Origin: Verrucomicrobiota bacterium
GTDB lineage: Bacteria; Verrucomicrobiota; Verrucomicrobiia; Opitutales; UBA953
Assembly (NCBI GenBank): GCA_004293385.1
Contig: RDYO01000016.1
Span: 1-17,254 of the forward strand
Reading direction: 5' to 3'
Length of the DNA: 17,254 nt
In this document: positions 7,103 to 13,686 of the stretch, one piece after another
Layout: every line of letters begins with the position of its first letter
Numbering within the stretch: position 1 is the stretch's first letter
Made by a program: the position numbers and the translations under genes
Notes under the pieces: generated by a model
Databases searched by the model: none
Told to the model about the DNA's origin: nothing
The model's input: the letters and a program-made list of their open reading frames with translations, nothing else

Positions 7103-7888
7103 GTGGAATTCAATCTCAAGAAAATCATCAAGGCGCTCCTGTTCTCGACCTCCGAGTCGGTGTCCATCAAGGACATCCAGAAGGTCGTGCAGCGCTACCA
7201 TGCCCAGGCGGCCGCCGAGAAGCAGCCCGACCTGCTGGAAGCCACCGGTGAGCCCACCGTCCTGCCCGCCGGGCCGCCCGTCCAGGAAGTGATCCAGGAC
7301 ATCATCGACCAGGTCCCGACCTTGCTGACGGCCACGCAGATCCGCGAAGCCGTCGACGCCCTCGAAGCCGAGATGCGCGACGCCAATGACGCCTGCCGCA
7401 TCCTGCAGGGACCGGAGGGCTTCCGCCTCGTGATCTCCCCGGCCTACGCCGACTGGGTCCGCCTGCTCCGCGGCGAGCCCCGCCCGCAGCGCCTCAGCCC
7501 GGCCTCGCTCGAGACGCTTTCCATCGTCGCCTACCGCCAGCCGGTCACCCGCTCCGAGATGGAAGCCATCCGCGGCGTCTCCGTCGACAGCGCGGTCACC
7601 CGCCTGCTTGAGCTCGAACTCGTCGCCGTCACGGGCCGCGCCGACCTCCCGGGCCGTCCGCTGCAGTACGGCACGACCGACAAGTTCCTCGATTTCACGG
7701 GCCTGCGTTCCCTCGGCGAACTCCCCGCCTCCGACGTGCTTTCCCCGGCGCAGATTTCCGAATGGATCACGCGCGCCACGACGCCGGTCGAAGTCGGCGA
7801 CGCCGAAGTCGGCCTGCCGCTCGAAGACCAGTCCGCCGCCGCGGTCGCCACCGAGCCGCCCCCCGAACCCGAGACGCCCAGCGCATGA
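7103..7888 (+). CDS. scpB: Segregation and condensation protein B (kleisin partner)
   Basis: ScpB binds ScpA (the kleisin) as a dimer and, with SMC, condenses and segregates chromosomes. The 261-residue product begins EFNLKKIIKALLFSTSESVS, the family's first winged-helix start. Its second half holds the hallmark LSPASLETLSIVAYRQPVTR (131-150), EAIRGVSVDSAVTRLLE (154-170), and GRADLPGRPLQYGTTDKFL (178-196). An extra segment of about 45 residues (33-77, with LPAGPPVQEVIQDIIDQVP) interrupts the first winged helix compared with standard ScpB. The last 35 residues are acidic, proline-rich and probably disordered. The start is GTG at 7103 without a Shine-Dalgarno site. The stop overlaps the pheA ATG as ATGA. 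scpA and smc are not in the window. Confidence 0.93.
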   Translation: MEFNLKKIIKALLFSTSESVSIKDIQKVVQRYHAQAAAEKQPDLLEATGEPTVLPAGPPVQEVIQDIIDQVPTLLTATQIREAVDALEAEMRDANDACRILQGPEGFRLVISPAYADWVRLLRGEPRPQRLSPASLETLSIVAYRQPVTRSEMEAIRGVSVDSAVTRLLELELVAVTGRADLPGRPLQYGTTDKFLDFTGLRSLGELPASDVLSPAQISEWITRATTPVEVGDAEVGLPLEDQSAAAVATEPPPEPETPSA

Positions 7889-8952
7889 GCCTCGAAGACC
7901 ATCGCCGCGAGGTCGACCGCATCGACCGTGAGATCCTTCGCCTGCTCGGCGAACGCCTGCAGGTGGCCCGCGCCATCGGCGAAGCCAAACTGAAGTCCGG
8001 CGCGCCGGTCTACGCCCCGCAGCGGGAAGAGCAGTTGCTGCGCTCGATCACCGAAGCCGCCCCCGCCATCCCCGCTTCCGGCCTCCGCGCCGTCTACCGC
8101 GAGATCATCTCGCTCTCCATCGGCGCCCAGATGGCCAAGCCCGTCGCCTACCTCGGGCCGGAAGGCTCCTTCACCCAGCAGGCCCAGATCCGCGCCTTCG
8201 GCACCAGCGTGCCTTCGCTGCCTCTGCGCGCCATCGGCGACGTCTTCGCCGCCGTCGAATCCGGCGAGGCTTCCTACGGCGTCGTCCCGGTCGAGAATTC
8301 CACCGAGGGCGTCGTCAGCCATTCGCTCGACCTCCTCGCGGAGTCCGATCTTAAGGTGGTCGCCCAGGTCACGCTCTCGGTCGAGCAGTGCCTCGTCGGT
8401 CAGGGTCCGCTCGACCAGGTGACCAAGGTGCTCTCGAAGGACATCGCCCTCGCGCAGTGCCGCGGCTGGCTCTCCCGTCATCTGCCTGCCGCCGCGCTCG
8501 TCGAGACCGACAGCACCGCGGCCGCCGTCGAACTCGTCGCGCGCTCGCCGCAAGGTCAGGCCGCCGTCGCTTCCGCCACCGCCGCCGAATCGCGCGGCGT
8601 CCCCATCCTCGCCCGCGGCATCCAGGATCGCCGCGACAACGCCACGCGCTTCTTCGTCATCGCCAAGTCCGCCAACGCGGTCGGCGCTCCCGAAGAGGTC
8701 ACGAGCGTCGTCCTCACCCTCAAGCATGAACCCGGCGCGCTGCAGGGCGCGCTTGCGGCCTTCTCCGACCGCGGCATCAACCTGATCCGCATCGAATCGC
8801 GCCCGAGCCATCGCCGCGCCTGGGAGTACCTGTTCTTCATCGACTTCCCGGGTCACTGGGAGACGCCCGCGGTCCAGGCGGCCATCGGCGAGCTGAAGCC
8901 TCGCTGCGAGGTCGTGAAATGGCTCGGTAGCTACCCCCAGACCGCCGGATGA
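7885..8952 (+). CDS. pheA: Bifunctional chorismate mutase / prephenate dehydratase (P-protein)
   Basis: PheA converts chorismate to prephenate and prephenate to phenylpyruvate, committing carbon to phenylalanine. The 355-residue product has three parts. An AroQ-type chorismate mutase helix bundle spans residues 1-80 (HRREVDRIDREILRLLGERL, with the catalytic Arg and Lys positions of the family). Prephenate dehydratase spans about 86-262 (AYLGPEGSFTQQA; VPVENSTEGVV; the catalytic TRF motif in NATRFFVI at 252-259). A C-terminal ACT domain has GALQGAL (284-290) and ESRP (304-307), the residues that bind phenylalanine for feedback inhibition in characterised enzymes. I placed the start at the ATG overlapping the scpB stop; an earlier in-frame ATG at 7762 would read through scpB and adds only arginine-rich sequence. 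The stop overlaps the next gene's ATG. Confidence 0.96.
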   Translation: MSLEDHRREVDRIDREILRLLGERLQVARAIGEAKLKSGAPVYAPQREEQLLRSITEAAPAIPASGLRAVYREIISLSIGAQMAKPVAYLGPEGSFTQQAQIRAFGTSVPSLPLRAIGDVFAAVESGEASYGVVPVENSTEGVVSHSLDLLAESDLKVVAQVTLSVEQCLVGQGPLDQVTKVLSKDIALAQCRGWLSRHLPAAALVETDSTAAAVELVARSPQGQAAVASATAAESRGVPILARGIQDRRDNATRFFVIAKSANAVGAPEEVTSVVLTLKHEPGALQGALAAFSDRGINLIRIESRPSHRRAWEYLFFIDFPGHWETPAVQAAIGELKPRCEVVKWLGSYPQTAG

Positions 8953-9887
8953 GCCGACGCGCGCTCGGCGGCTTGATGCTGGCCGTGCTGGTCGCGGGGG
9001 TCCTGTGGTCTGGTTTTGCCTGGTGGCGCGCTTGGTCCGCTCCGCTCGTCACGGTCGTCTTCCGTCCGCCTTTCTCCGTCGAAGGCATCGCCACCGGCAC
9101 GCCGGTGCGCGTGCAAGGCGTCGTGGTGGGGCAGGTGGTCTCCATCGGCCTCGATCCCGACGCGGACGGGCGCCTGCGCCCGCTCGTCAACCTGAGCCTC
9201 GACCCGGCGGCGCTGGAAGATCGCGGCTTCGCCGACCGCCTCCGTGGCGACCGGCTCGGCGAAGAGGTCGCCCGCGGTCTCCGGGCCCGGCTGATCACGG
9301 TCAACCCATCTTCCGGCCTGCTGCAGGTCGAACTCGTCTGGGACGCCTCCGCGGCCCCGCCGACGGTTGCCCTGCGCCGCGACGAAATCCCTCCCGTCGG
9401 TGATGCGTTCGGGCGTCGGCTCGAAGGTTTCGTCGACCAGCTTGAGCGCCTGGCCCAGGCCGACCTCGTCGGTCTGGCGGCCGAACTCGACCGGGATCTC
9501 GATCGCTGGTTGGTCGCCGCCGATCCCGCCCGCGCCGCTCGTTTCTCCGCGGACCTCGTCACGCGCACCGCCGCCGTCCGCGAAGCCACCGCCGTCGACG
9601 CCTTGGGCGAACGCGCACGGCGTTTCGCGGAAGCCTCCCGCCGGCTCCGCGGCGCGGTCGAGCAAGCGGAACAAGGACTCGACGACGAGACGCTCGCTCT
9701 CCTGCAGGTCCGCCTCGCCGATGCGGCCGCGGCCCTCGCTTCCTTCGGCGCGGCCCTCGAGGGTTCGCAGTCGGGCATGGCCGCCGCCGCCGGCGACGTT
9801 TCCGGGGTTCTCCGCGCGGTCTCCGAAGGCGCCCGGACCTGGAAGAAGAAGGCCGCCGGACTCACGACCGAGCCCCAGCCCCGCTGA
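8949..9887 (+). CDS. MCE/MlaD-domain protein
   Basis: MCE proteins form periplasmic rings or tubes that carry phospholipids between membranes, usually together with an MlaE-type permease and MlaF-type ATPase. This 312-residue protein has an N-terminal transmembrane anchor (about residues 7-28). It then has an MCE core (about 32-135: LVTVVFRPPFSVEGIATGTP, VRVQGVVVGQVVSIGL and a strand-rich tail ending in LQVELVW), and a long Ala/Arg/Glu-rich helical region (about 150-290) likely to form coiled coil. The core aligns with the MlaD pattern of a small residue turn followed by VxxxGVxVGxVxxI. Its ATG overlaps the pheA stop (ATGA). No permease, ATPase or MlaC-like gene is nearby, so its transport partners must be encoded elsewhere. 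Substrate is unknown. Confidence 0.82.
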   Translation: MSRRALGGLMLAVLVAGVLWSGFAWWRAWSAPLVTVVFRPPFSVEGIATGTPVRVQGVVVGQVVSIGLDPDADGRLRPLVNLSLDPAALEDRGFADRLRGDRLGEEVARGLRARLITVNPSSGLLQVELVWDASAAPPTVALRRDEIPPVGDAFGRRLEGFVDQLERLAQADLVGLAAELDRDLDRWLVAADPARAARFSADLVTRTAAVREATAVDALGERARRFAEASRRLRGAVEQAEQGLDDETLALLQVRLADAAAALASFGAALEGSQSGMAAAAGDVSGVLRAVSEGARTWKKKAAGLTTEPQPR

Positions 9888-9945
9888 GGGAACAGGCTTG
9901 CGGCGGACCCCCGGAGCGGGGATAGGTGAGGGGCTTTTACCCGCC
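9888..9945 (+). promoter_or_regulatory. Short spacer before glyQS
   Basis: Between the MCE gene and glyQS are 58 bases. They hold a short CCCC/GGGG dyad around 9908-9921, too weak and without a T run to be a terminator. A poor TTGCGG-17-GATAGG promoter-like pair follows, and AGGTGAGGGG lies 12 nt before the glyQS ATG. glyQS may be read from the scpB promoter, from this weak promoter, or both. No T-box leader fits here. Confidence 0.25.
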
Positions 9946-11448
9946 ATGGCCGACCCGACCGACAAGATGGAATCCATCATCAACCTGTGCAAACGCCGCG
10001 GGTTCGTCTTCCCTTCCTCCGACATCTACGGCGGCTTCAACGGCTTCTTCGACTACGGCCCCCTCGGCGTCGAGCTGAAGAACAACATCAAGCAGGCCTG
10101 GTGGCAGGATTTCGTGCACCGCCGCGACGACATCGTCGGCCTCGATTCCTCGATCATCCACCACCCGACGACCTGGAAGGCTTCGGGTCACATCGATAAT
10201 TTCACCGACCCGCTCGTGGACTGCAAGGAGTCCAAGATGCGTTACCGCGCCGACCAGCTCTTCTTCGCCCCGGTGCGCGTCGCCGGCGAGACGATCGGTT
10301 ACGTCTCCGTCCTCGAGGACGACGGCATGCAGGCCAAGGCCGACGAGATGGCCAACGAGATGAAGCGCAAGCTCGCCAAGCAGGGCGCGCTCGAGCCGGT
10401 CGTGCTCAAGGATTACACCGAGGCCAAGCCCGAGGAGCACGCCCTCGTGCCTTCGCCCGCGACGGGCAAGCCGGGTTCGCTCACGCCGCCCCGCTCGTTC
10501 AACATGATGTTCCAGACGTACGTCGGCGCCATGCAGGACGCGTCGGCCACCGCCTACCTCCGCCCGGAGACCGCGCAGGGCATCTTCATCAACTTCAAGA
10601 ACGTCGTCGACACGGGCCGCGTGAAGCTGCCCTTCGGCATCGCCCAGATCGGCAAGGCGTTCCGCAACGAGATCAATCCCCGCAACTTCATCTTCCGCTC
10701 CCGTGAGTTCGAGCAGATGGAGATCGAGTATTTCATCTCGCCGTCCGCTGACTGGTCGACCGCCCACAAGGATTGGATCGAAGGCTGCCTCGCCTGGTTC
10801 GAGTCCATCGGCATCCCGCGCGCGAAGCTCTCTCTCTACCCGCACCCGACCGAGAAGCTCGCCCACTATTCGAAGGGCACCACGGACATCATGTTCGAAT
10901 TCCCCTTCGGCGTGCAGGAACTCCAGGGCGTCGCCGCCCGCGGCGACTTCGACCTGACGCAGCACAGCAATGTCTCGGGCCAGAAGCTCGACTGGTTCGA
11001 CGAGGCCGCCAAGGCCCGCTACATCCCGCACGTGATCGAGCCCTCCGTCGGCGTCGATCGCGTCTTCCTCGCGCTCCTCACCACGGCCTATCATGAGGAC
11101 GAGGTCGAGGGTGAGAAGCGCGTCGTGCTCCGCCTTCCGGCCCGCGTCGCCCCGTTCAAGGCCGCGATCTTCCCGCTGGTGAAGAACAAGCCCGAGCTCG
11201 TCGAACGCGCCGAGGCCCTCTACCGCCGCCTGAAGAAGCGCCACAACGTCTTCTACGACGCCGCCGGCGCCATCGGCCGCCGCTACCGTCGCCAGGACGA
11301 GATAGGCACGCCTTACGGCATCACCATCGACTTCGACACGATCGAGAAGGGCGCCGGCGTCACGGTCCGCGACCGCGATACGCTGGAGCAGGTGCGCATG
11401 ACCGAAGACGAGGTCGTCCGCTTCCTCGACGACAAGGTCAACGGCTGA
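9946..11448 (+). CDS. glyQS: Glycine--tRNA ligase, single-chain (alpha2) type
   Basis: This enzyme charges tRNA-Gly with glycine. The 500-residue chain is the dimeric alpha2 form found in eukaryotes, archaea and some bacteria, not the two-gene GlyQ/GlyS form of E. coli. It starts MADPTDKMESIINLCKRRGF and has YGGFNGFFDYGPLGVELKNN (about 25-45, class II motif 1 area) and FRNEINPRNFIFRSREFEQM (from about 239, motif 2 with ATP-binding arginines). It then has PSVGVDRVFLALL (about 366-378, motif 3) and an HGTP-type anticodon-binding domain in the last 110 residues. A frame open from 9367 lies inside the MCE gene, so I chose the ATG at 9946. AGGTGAGGGG ends 12 nt before it, further than normal for a Shine-Dalgarno site. 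Its 3' end overlaps the convergent neighbour by 11 bp. Confidence 0.96.
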   Translation: MADPTDKMESIINLCKRRGFVFPSSDIYGGFNGFFDYGPLGVELKNNIKQAWWQDFVHRRDDIVGLDSSIIHHPTTWKASGHIDNFTDPLVDCKESKMRYRADQLFFAPVRVAGETIGYVSVLEDDGMQAKADEMANEMKRKLAKQGALEPVVLKDYTEAKPEEHALVPSPATGKPGSLTPPRSFNMMFQTYVGAMQDASATAYLRPETAQGIFINFKNVVDTGRVKLPFGIAQIGKAFRNEINPRNFIFRSREFEQMEIEYFISPSADWSTAHKDWIEGCLAWFESIGIPRAKLSLYPHPTEKLAHYSKGTTDIMFEFPFGVQELQGVAARGDFDLTQHSNVSGQKLDWFDEAAKARYIPHVIEPSVGVDRVFLALLTTAYHEDEVEGEKRVVLRLPARVAPFKAAIFPLVKNKPELVERAEALYRRLKKRHNVFYDAAGAIGRRYRRQDEIGTPYGITIDFDTIEKGAGVTVRDRDTLEQVRMTEDEVVRFLDDKVNG

Positions 11449-13129
11449 CCTTCGTCGGGGCGCCCGCGAGCTCTTCCGCCAGCTTGGCGATGCGACGCTT
11501 CCCGCAGAGGGAGGCGGCGATCGTCAGGTTGCGTAGGCCTTGCGGCAGATGCGCGAGGTATTCCGGGCGGCCCTTCTTGTGGCCGAGGAAACCGTAGGCG
11601 CCGCAGGCCTGCAGGAGGCGCTGCGTCGCGGCGACGTGGAAGAGGTGCGAGAACTCGTCGCTGGAACCTTTCCAGCCGGAGACTTCGCGCGCGTGGTCTT
11701 CGATCTCGATGCGCCAGAGGTCCATGTCGTTCCGCTTGAGGTACGGGTCGAAGGCGAGCGCGGCGTAGTCGTAGAACATGCAGCCGTGGCGCAGGCCCTG
11801 GAGGTCGACGAGCCAGGCGGCGCCGTCGCGCACCATGATGTTCTGCGACTGGAAGTCGCGGTGGATCGTGACGACGGGCTGTCCCATGAGCTCCTTGGCG
11901 AGCGAGGCCATCTCGTCGGTGACGGCGCGGTCGGGCTTGCGGCCGCCGAGCGCGTTATCTTGGAAGTACTGGCGTTCCCACTGGTAGAGGTTCGGACCGA
12001 AGGCCTCCATGAGCGGCACGCCCGCGGCGGCGAAGGCGTCGACGCCGTGGCGATGGATGCCGGCGACCTGTTCGAGCGCGGACGCGAAGGGAGCCCAAGG
12101 GAACTCGGCGGCCTGGGCGAGCGACCAGAGGTCGGTGTCGCCGAGGTCTTCGAGCACGAGCACGCCCGCGTCCTTGTCCGCCGCCAGCACCTGCGGGACC
12201 TGCACGCCGATCTGGTCGCGCAGCACGCCGGCGATGTCGCCGTAGAGTTGGTTCTCGGGACGGGAATCGTCGTAGACGCAGAGCACCGCCGTCTCGCCGG
12301 TCGGCTTGCGCAGGCGATGGAACTTACGGCCGGAGCCGCCCTTGAGGACTTCGCCGCCGGCGGCGAGTTCGTAGCCGTGCGCCCGGGCCGCGTCGGCCGG
12401 CGCGATGGCGCCGCGGACCGGCTTCTCCAGCAGGGCCTTCACGGCCTGGTATTCCTCGATGGTGCCGAGGTCATGCCAGGTGGCGGAGCCGTCGAGGAAG
12501 CCTTGGATGCTGCCGGGCTGGGCCTGCGTGCGGCGGAGGAAATGTTCGACGAGCGATTCGATCGTCGCGGGCACGCCCTGGGCGAAGGCCTTCGTGACGA
12601 CGCAGATGCCGGTGTATTGGTAGGCCGGATCCTTCTGGCCGAGGCGGTCGCGCAGGTCGGTGACGGCGCCTTCATCGGTGACGCGGACGTTGCGGTTCGG
12701 GCCGGCTTCGCGGACGACCAGCGTGGCTTCGCCGCCGTTGGCGCGATGATGCGCGACGGCCGCCGTGATGTCGCACCCGGAGAGGATGTCGCCGTTCCAG
12801 ACGACGAGGTCCTGGTCGTCCGGTCCGAGCAGGGCGGCGATGTTGGCCAGGCCGCCGCCGGTCTCGAGCAGGACGGGTTCATGGACGAGCTTCACTTCGG
12901 CGTCGCCGAAACGGCCGTCAGGGAAGGCGAGCGTCCAGGCTTCGGGGCAGTGATGCGTGTTGATGAGGAAGCGGCGCGTCCCGGCCGCGCGGAGCTTCTC
13001 AATCGCCTGCAGGACCATAGGACGGCCGGCGATCGGGAGCAGAGGCTTCGGGCAGTTTTCGGTGAGCGGACGCAGACGCGTGCCGAGGCCGGCTCCGAGG
13101 AGGAAGGCGGTGCGGGGGAAATCAGGCAT
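11438..13129 (-). CDS. Fused sugar-1-phosphate nucleotidyltransferase and APH-type sugar kinase (MurU-AmgK-like)
   Basis: The 563-residue protein joins two enzymes. Residues 1-235 are a nucleotidyltransferase: LGAGLGTRLRPLT and PKPLLPIAG (11-35), LLETGGGLANIAALLG (87-102), the metal-binding NGD (112-114) and WHDLGTIEEY (218-227). Residues 262-545 are an aminoglycoside-phosphotransferase-fold kinase: GGSGRKFHRL (264-273, nucleotide loop), LVLEDLGDTDLW (324-335), IHRDFQSQNIMV (422-433, catalytic D425 and N430) and VDLQGLRHG (441-449, metal-binding D442). In Pseudomonas, separate neighbouring genes encode AmgK, which phosphorylates MurNAc/GlcNAc at C1, and MurU, which makes UDP-MurNAc from MurNAc-1-phosphate. 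The LETGGG...NGDI and RDFQS..NIM motifs point to these relatives, so one chain could perform both steps of peptidoglycan-sugar salvage. The substrate is inference. Its ATG overlaps the 3' end of the Fur-family gene by 8 bp. Confidence 0.83.
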   Translation of the reverse strand: MPDFPRTAFLLGAGLGTRLRPLTENCPKPLLPIAGRPMVLQAIEKLRAAGTRRFLINTHHCPEAWTLAFPDGRFGDAEVKLVHEPVLLETGGGLANIAALLGPDDQDLVVWNGDILSGCDITAAVAHHRANGGEATLVVREAGPNRNVRVTDEGAVTDLRDRLGQKDPAYQYTGICVVTKAFAQGVPATIESLVEHFLRRTQAQPGSIQGFLDGSATWHDLGTIEEYQAVKALLEKPVRGAIAPADAARAHGYELAAGGEVLKGGSGRKFHRLRKPTGETAVLCVYDDSRPENQLYGDIAGVLRDQIGVQVPQVLAADKDAGVLVLEDLGDTDLWSLAQAAEFPWAPFASALEQVAGIHRHGVDAFAAAGVPLMEAFGPNLYQWERQYFQDNALGGRKPDRAVTDEMASLAKELMGQPVVTIHRDFQSQNIMVRDGAAWLVDLQGLRHGCMFYDYAALAFDPYLKRNDMDLWRIEIEDHAREVSGWKGSSDEFSHLFHVAATQRLLQACGAYGFLGHKKGRPEYLAHLPQGLRNLTIAASLCGKRRIAKLAEELAGAPTKVSR

Positions 13130-13598
13130 GGGAAGAGGCGGCGCAGCCGGGGCAGATGCCGTAGACTTCCATCACGTGCGTCAGCTCGCCGAAGCCCTTG
13201 GCCTTGGCGGCCGCTTCGAGGCGCGACGAATCGCAGCCGGGCAGGCGTTCGATGCGTCCGCAACGGCGGCAGATGACGTGATGGTGATGGTGTCCGGGGG
13301 TGACCAGGGCGTAGAGGCTGCGACCCCGTTCGAGGGGGTGGCGTTGGACGATGCCGGCGTCGTCCATGGCGACGAGGCTGCGGTAGACCGTCACGAGGTC
13401 GAGTTTGTCGTCGCCCGCGGCTTCGTGGATCTGCTCGGCGCTGAGCGGGTGCTTCGCGGCCGCGAGGATCCGCAGCATCGTGAGGCGGGGTGAAGTGATC
13501 CGCATGGCCTTCTCCTTCATCCGCAGGAGGGCGGTCTCGACACGGTCGCCGGAGCCCGCCCCGCAGCAATCTTCGTCGTGGCGGTGGCCGGGGGACAT
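13122..13598 (-). CDS. Fur-family metal-responsive transcriptional regulator
   Basis: Fur-family proteins are dimeric metalloregulators that repress target promoters. The 158-residue product has a winged helix at about 30-100 (ITSPRLTMLRILAAAKHPLS, then LDLVTVYRSLVAMDDAGIV with the recognition helix). The metal-binding C-terminal half has HHHHHVICRRCG (103-114) and GICPGC (147-152), whose two CxxC pairs should hold structural zinc. The His run before CRRC is seen in both Zur and Fur, so the sensed metal (Zn or Fe) cannot be settled. A His/Asp/Cys-rich N-terminal tail (HRHDEDCC, 5-12) is unusual. I chose the ATG at 13598; the frame extends to 13760, but that extension overlaps metX and its promoter. 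It is followed by the nucleotidyltransferase-kinase gene with an 8-bp overlap, so the two are co-transcribed. Confidence 0.9.
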   Translation of the reverse strand: MSPGHRHDEDCCGAGSGDRVETALLRMKEKAMRITSPRLTMLRILAAAKHPLSAEQIHEAAGDDKLDLVTVYRSLVAMDDAGIVQRHPLERGRSLYALVTPGHHHHHVICRRCGRIERLPGCDSSRLEAAAKAKGFGELTHVMEVYGICPGCAASSHA

Positions 13599-13686
13599 GG
13601 TTGCCAAGGTTTGGGCTCGTTTATGACGAGGCAACAACGAATGGCCACTTGCCTCCCGCCCGGGTCTGGCTTGGCTGGATACGTCC
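13599..13686. promoter_or_regulatory. Divergent fur-like / metX promoter region with nested inverted repeat
   Basis: This 88-bp region separates the Fur-family gene (minus) from metX (plus) and must hold both promoters. Next to the Fur start is a nested dyad. Outer arms GTTGCC (13600-13605) and GGCAAC (13630-13635) enclose inner arms CTCGT (13616-13620) and ACGAG (13626-13630) around a 5-base centre TTATG. It may be an operator for autoregulation by the Fur-family protein; it does not match the canonical E. coli Fur box. No clear -35/-10 pair stands out on either strand, and neither start codon has a Shine-Dalgarno motif. No SAM riboswitch fits in this space before metX. Confidence 0.4.

Noticed and set aside
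9367..9945. Longer N-terminus for glycyl-tRNA synthetase
   Set aside because: The extra 193 residues are Pro/Ser/Arg-rich out-of-frame reading of the MCE gene, and the family N-terminus begins at the ATG at 9946.
11540..13276. 578-codon plus-strand open frame
   Set aside because: It is antisense to the MurU-AmgK fusion and part of the Fur-family gene, both of which show conserved catalytic motifs. The composition is that of a GC shadow frame.
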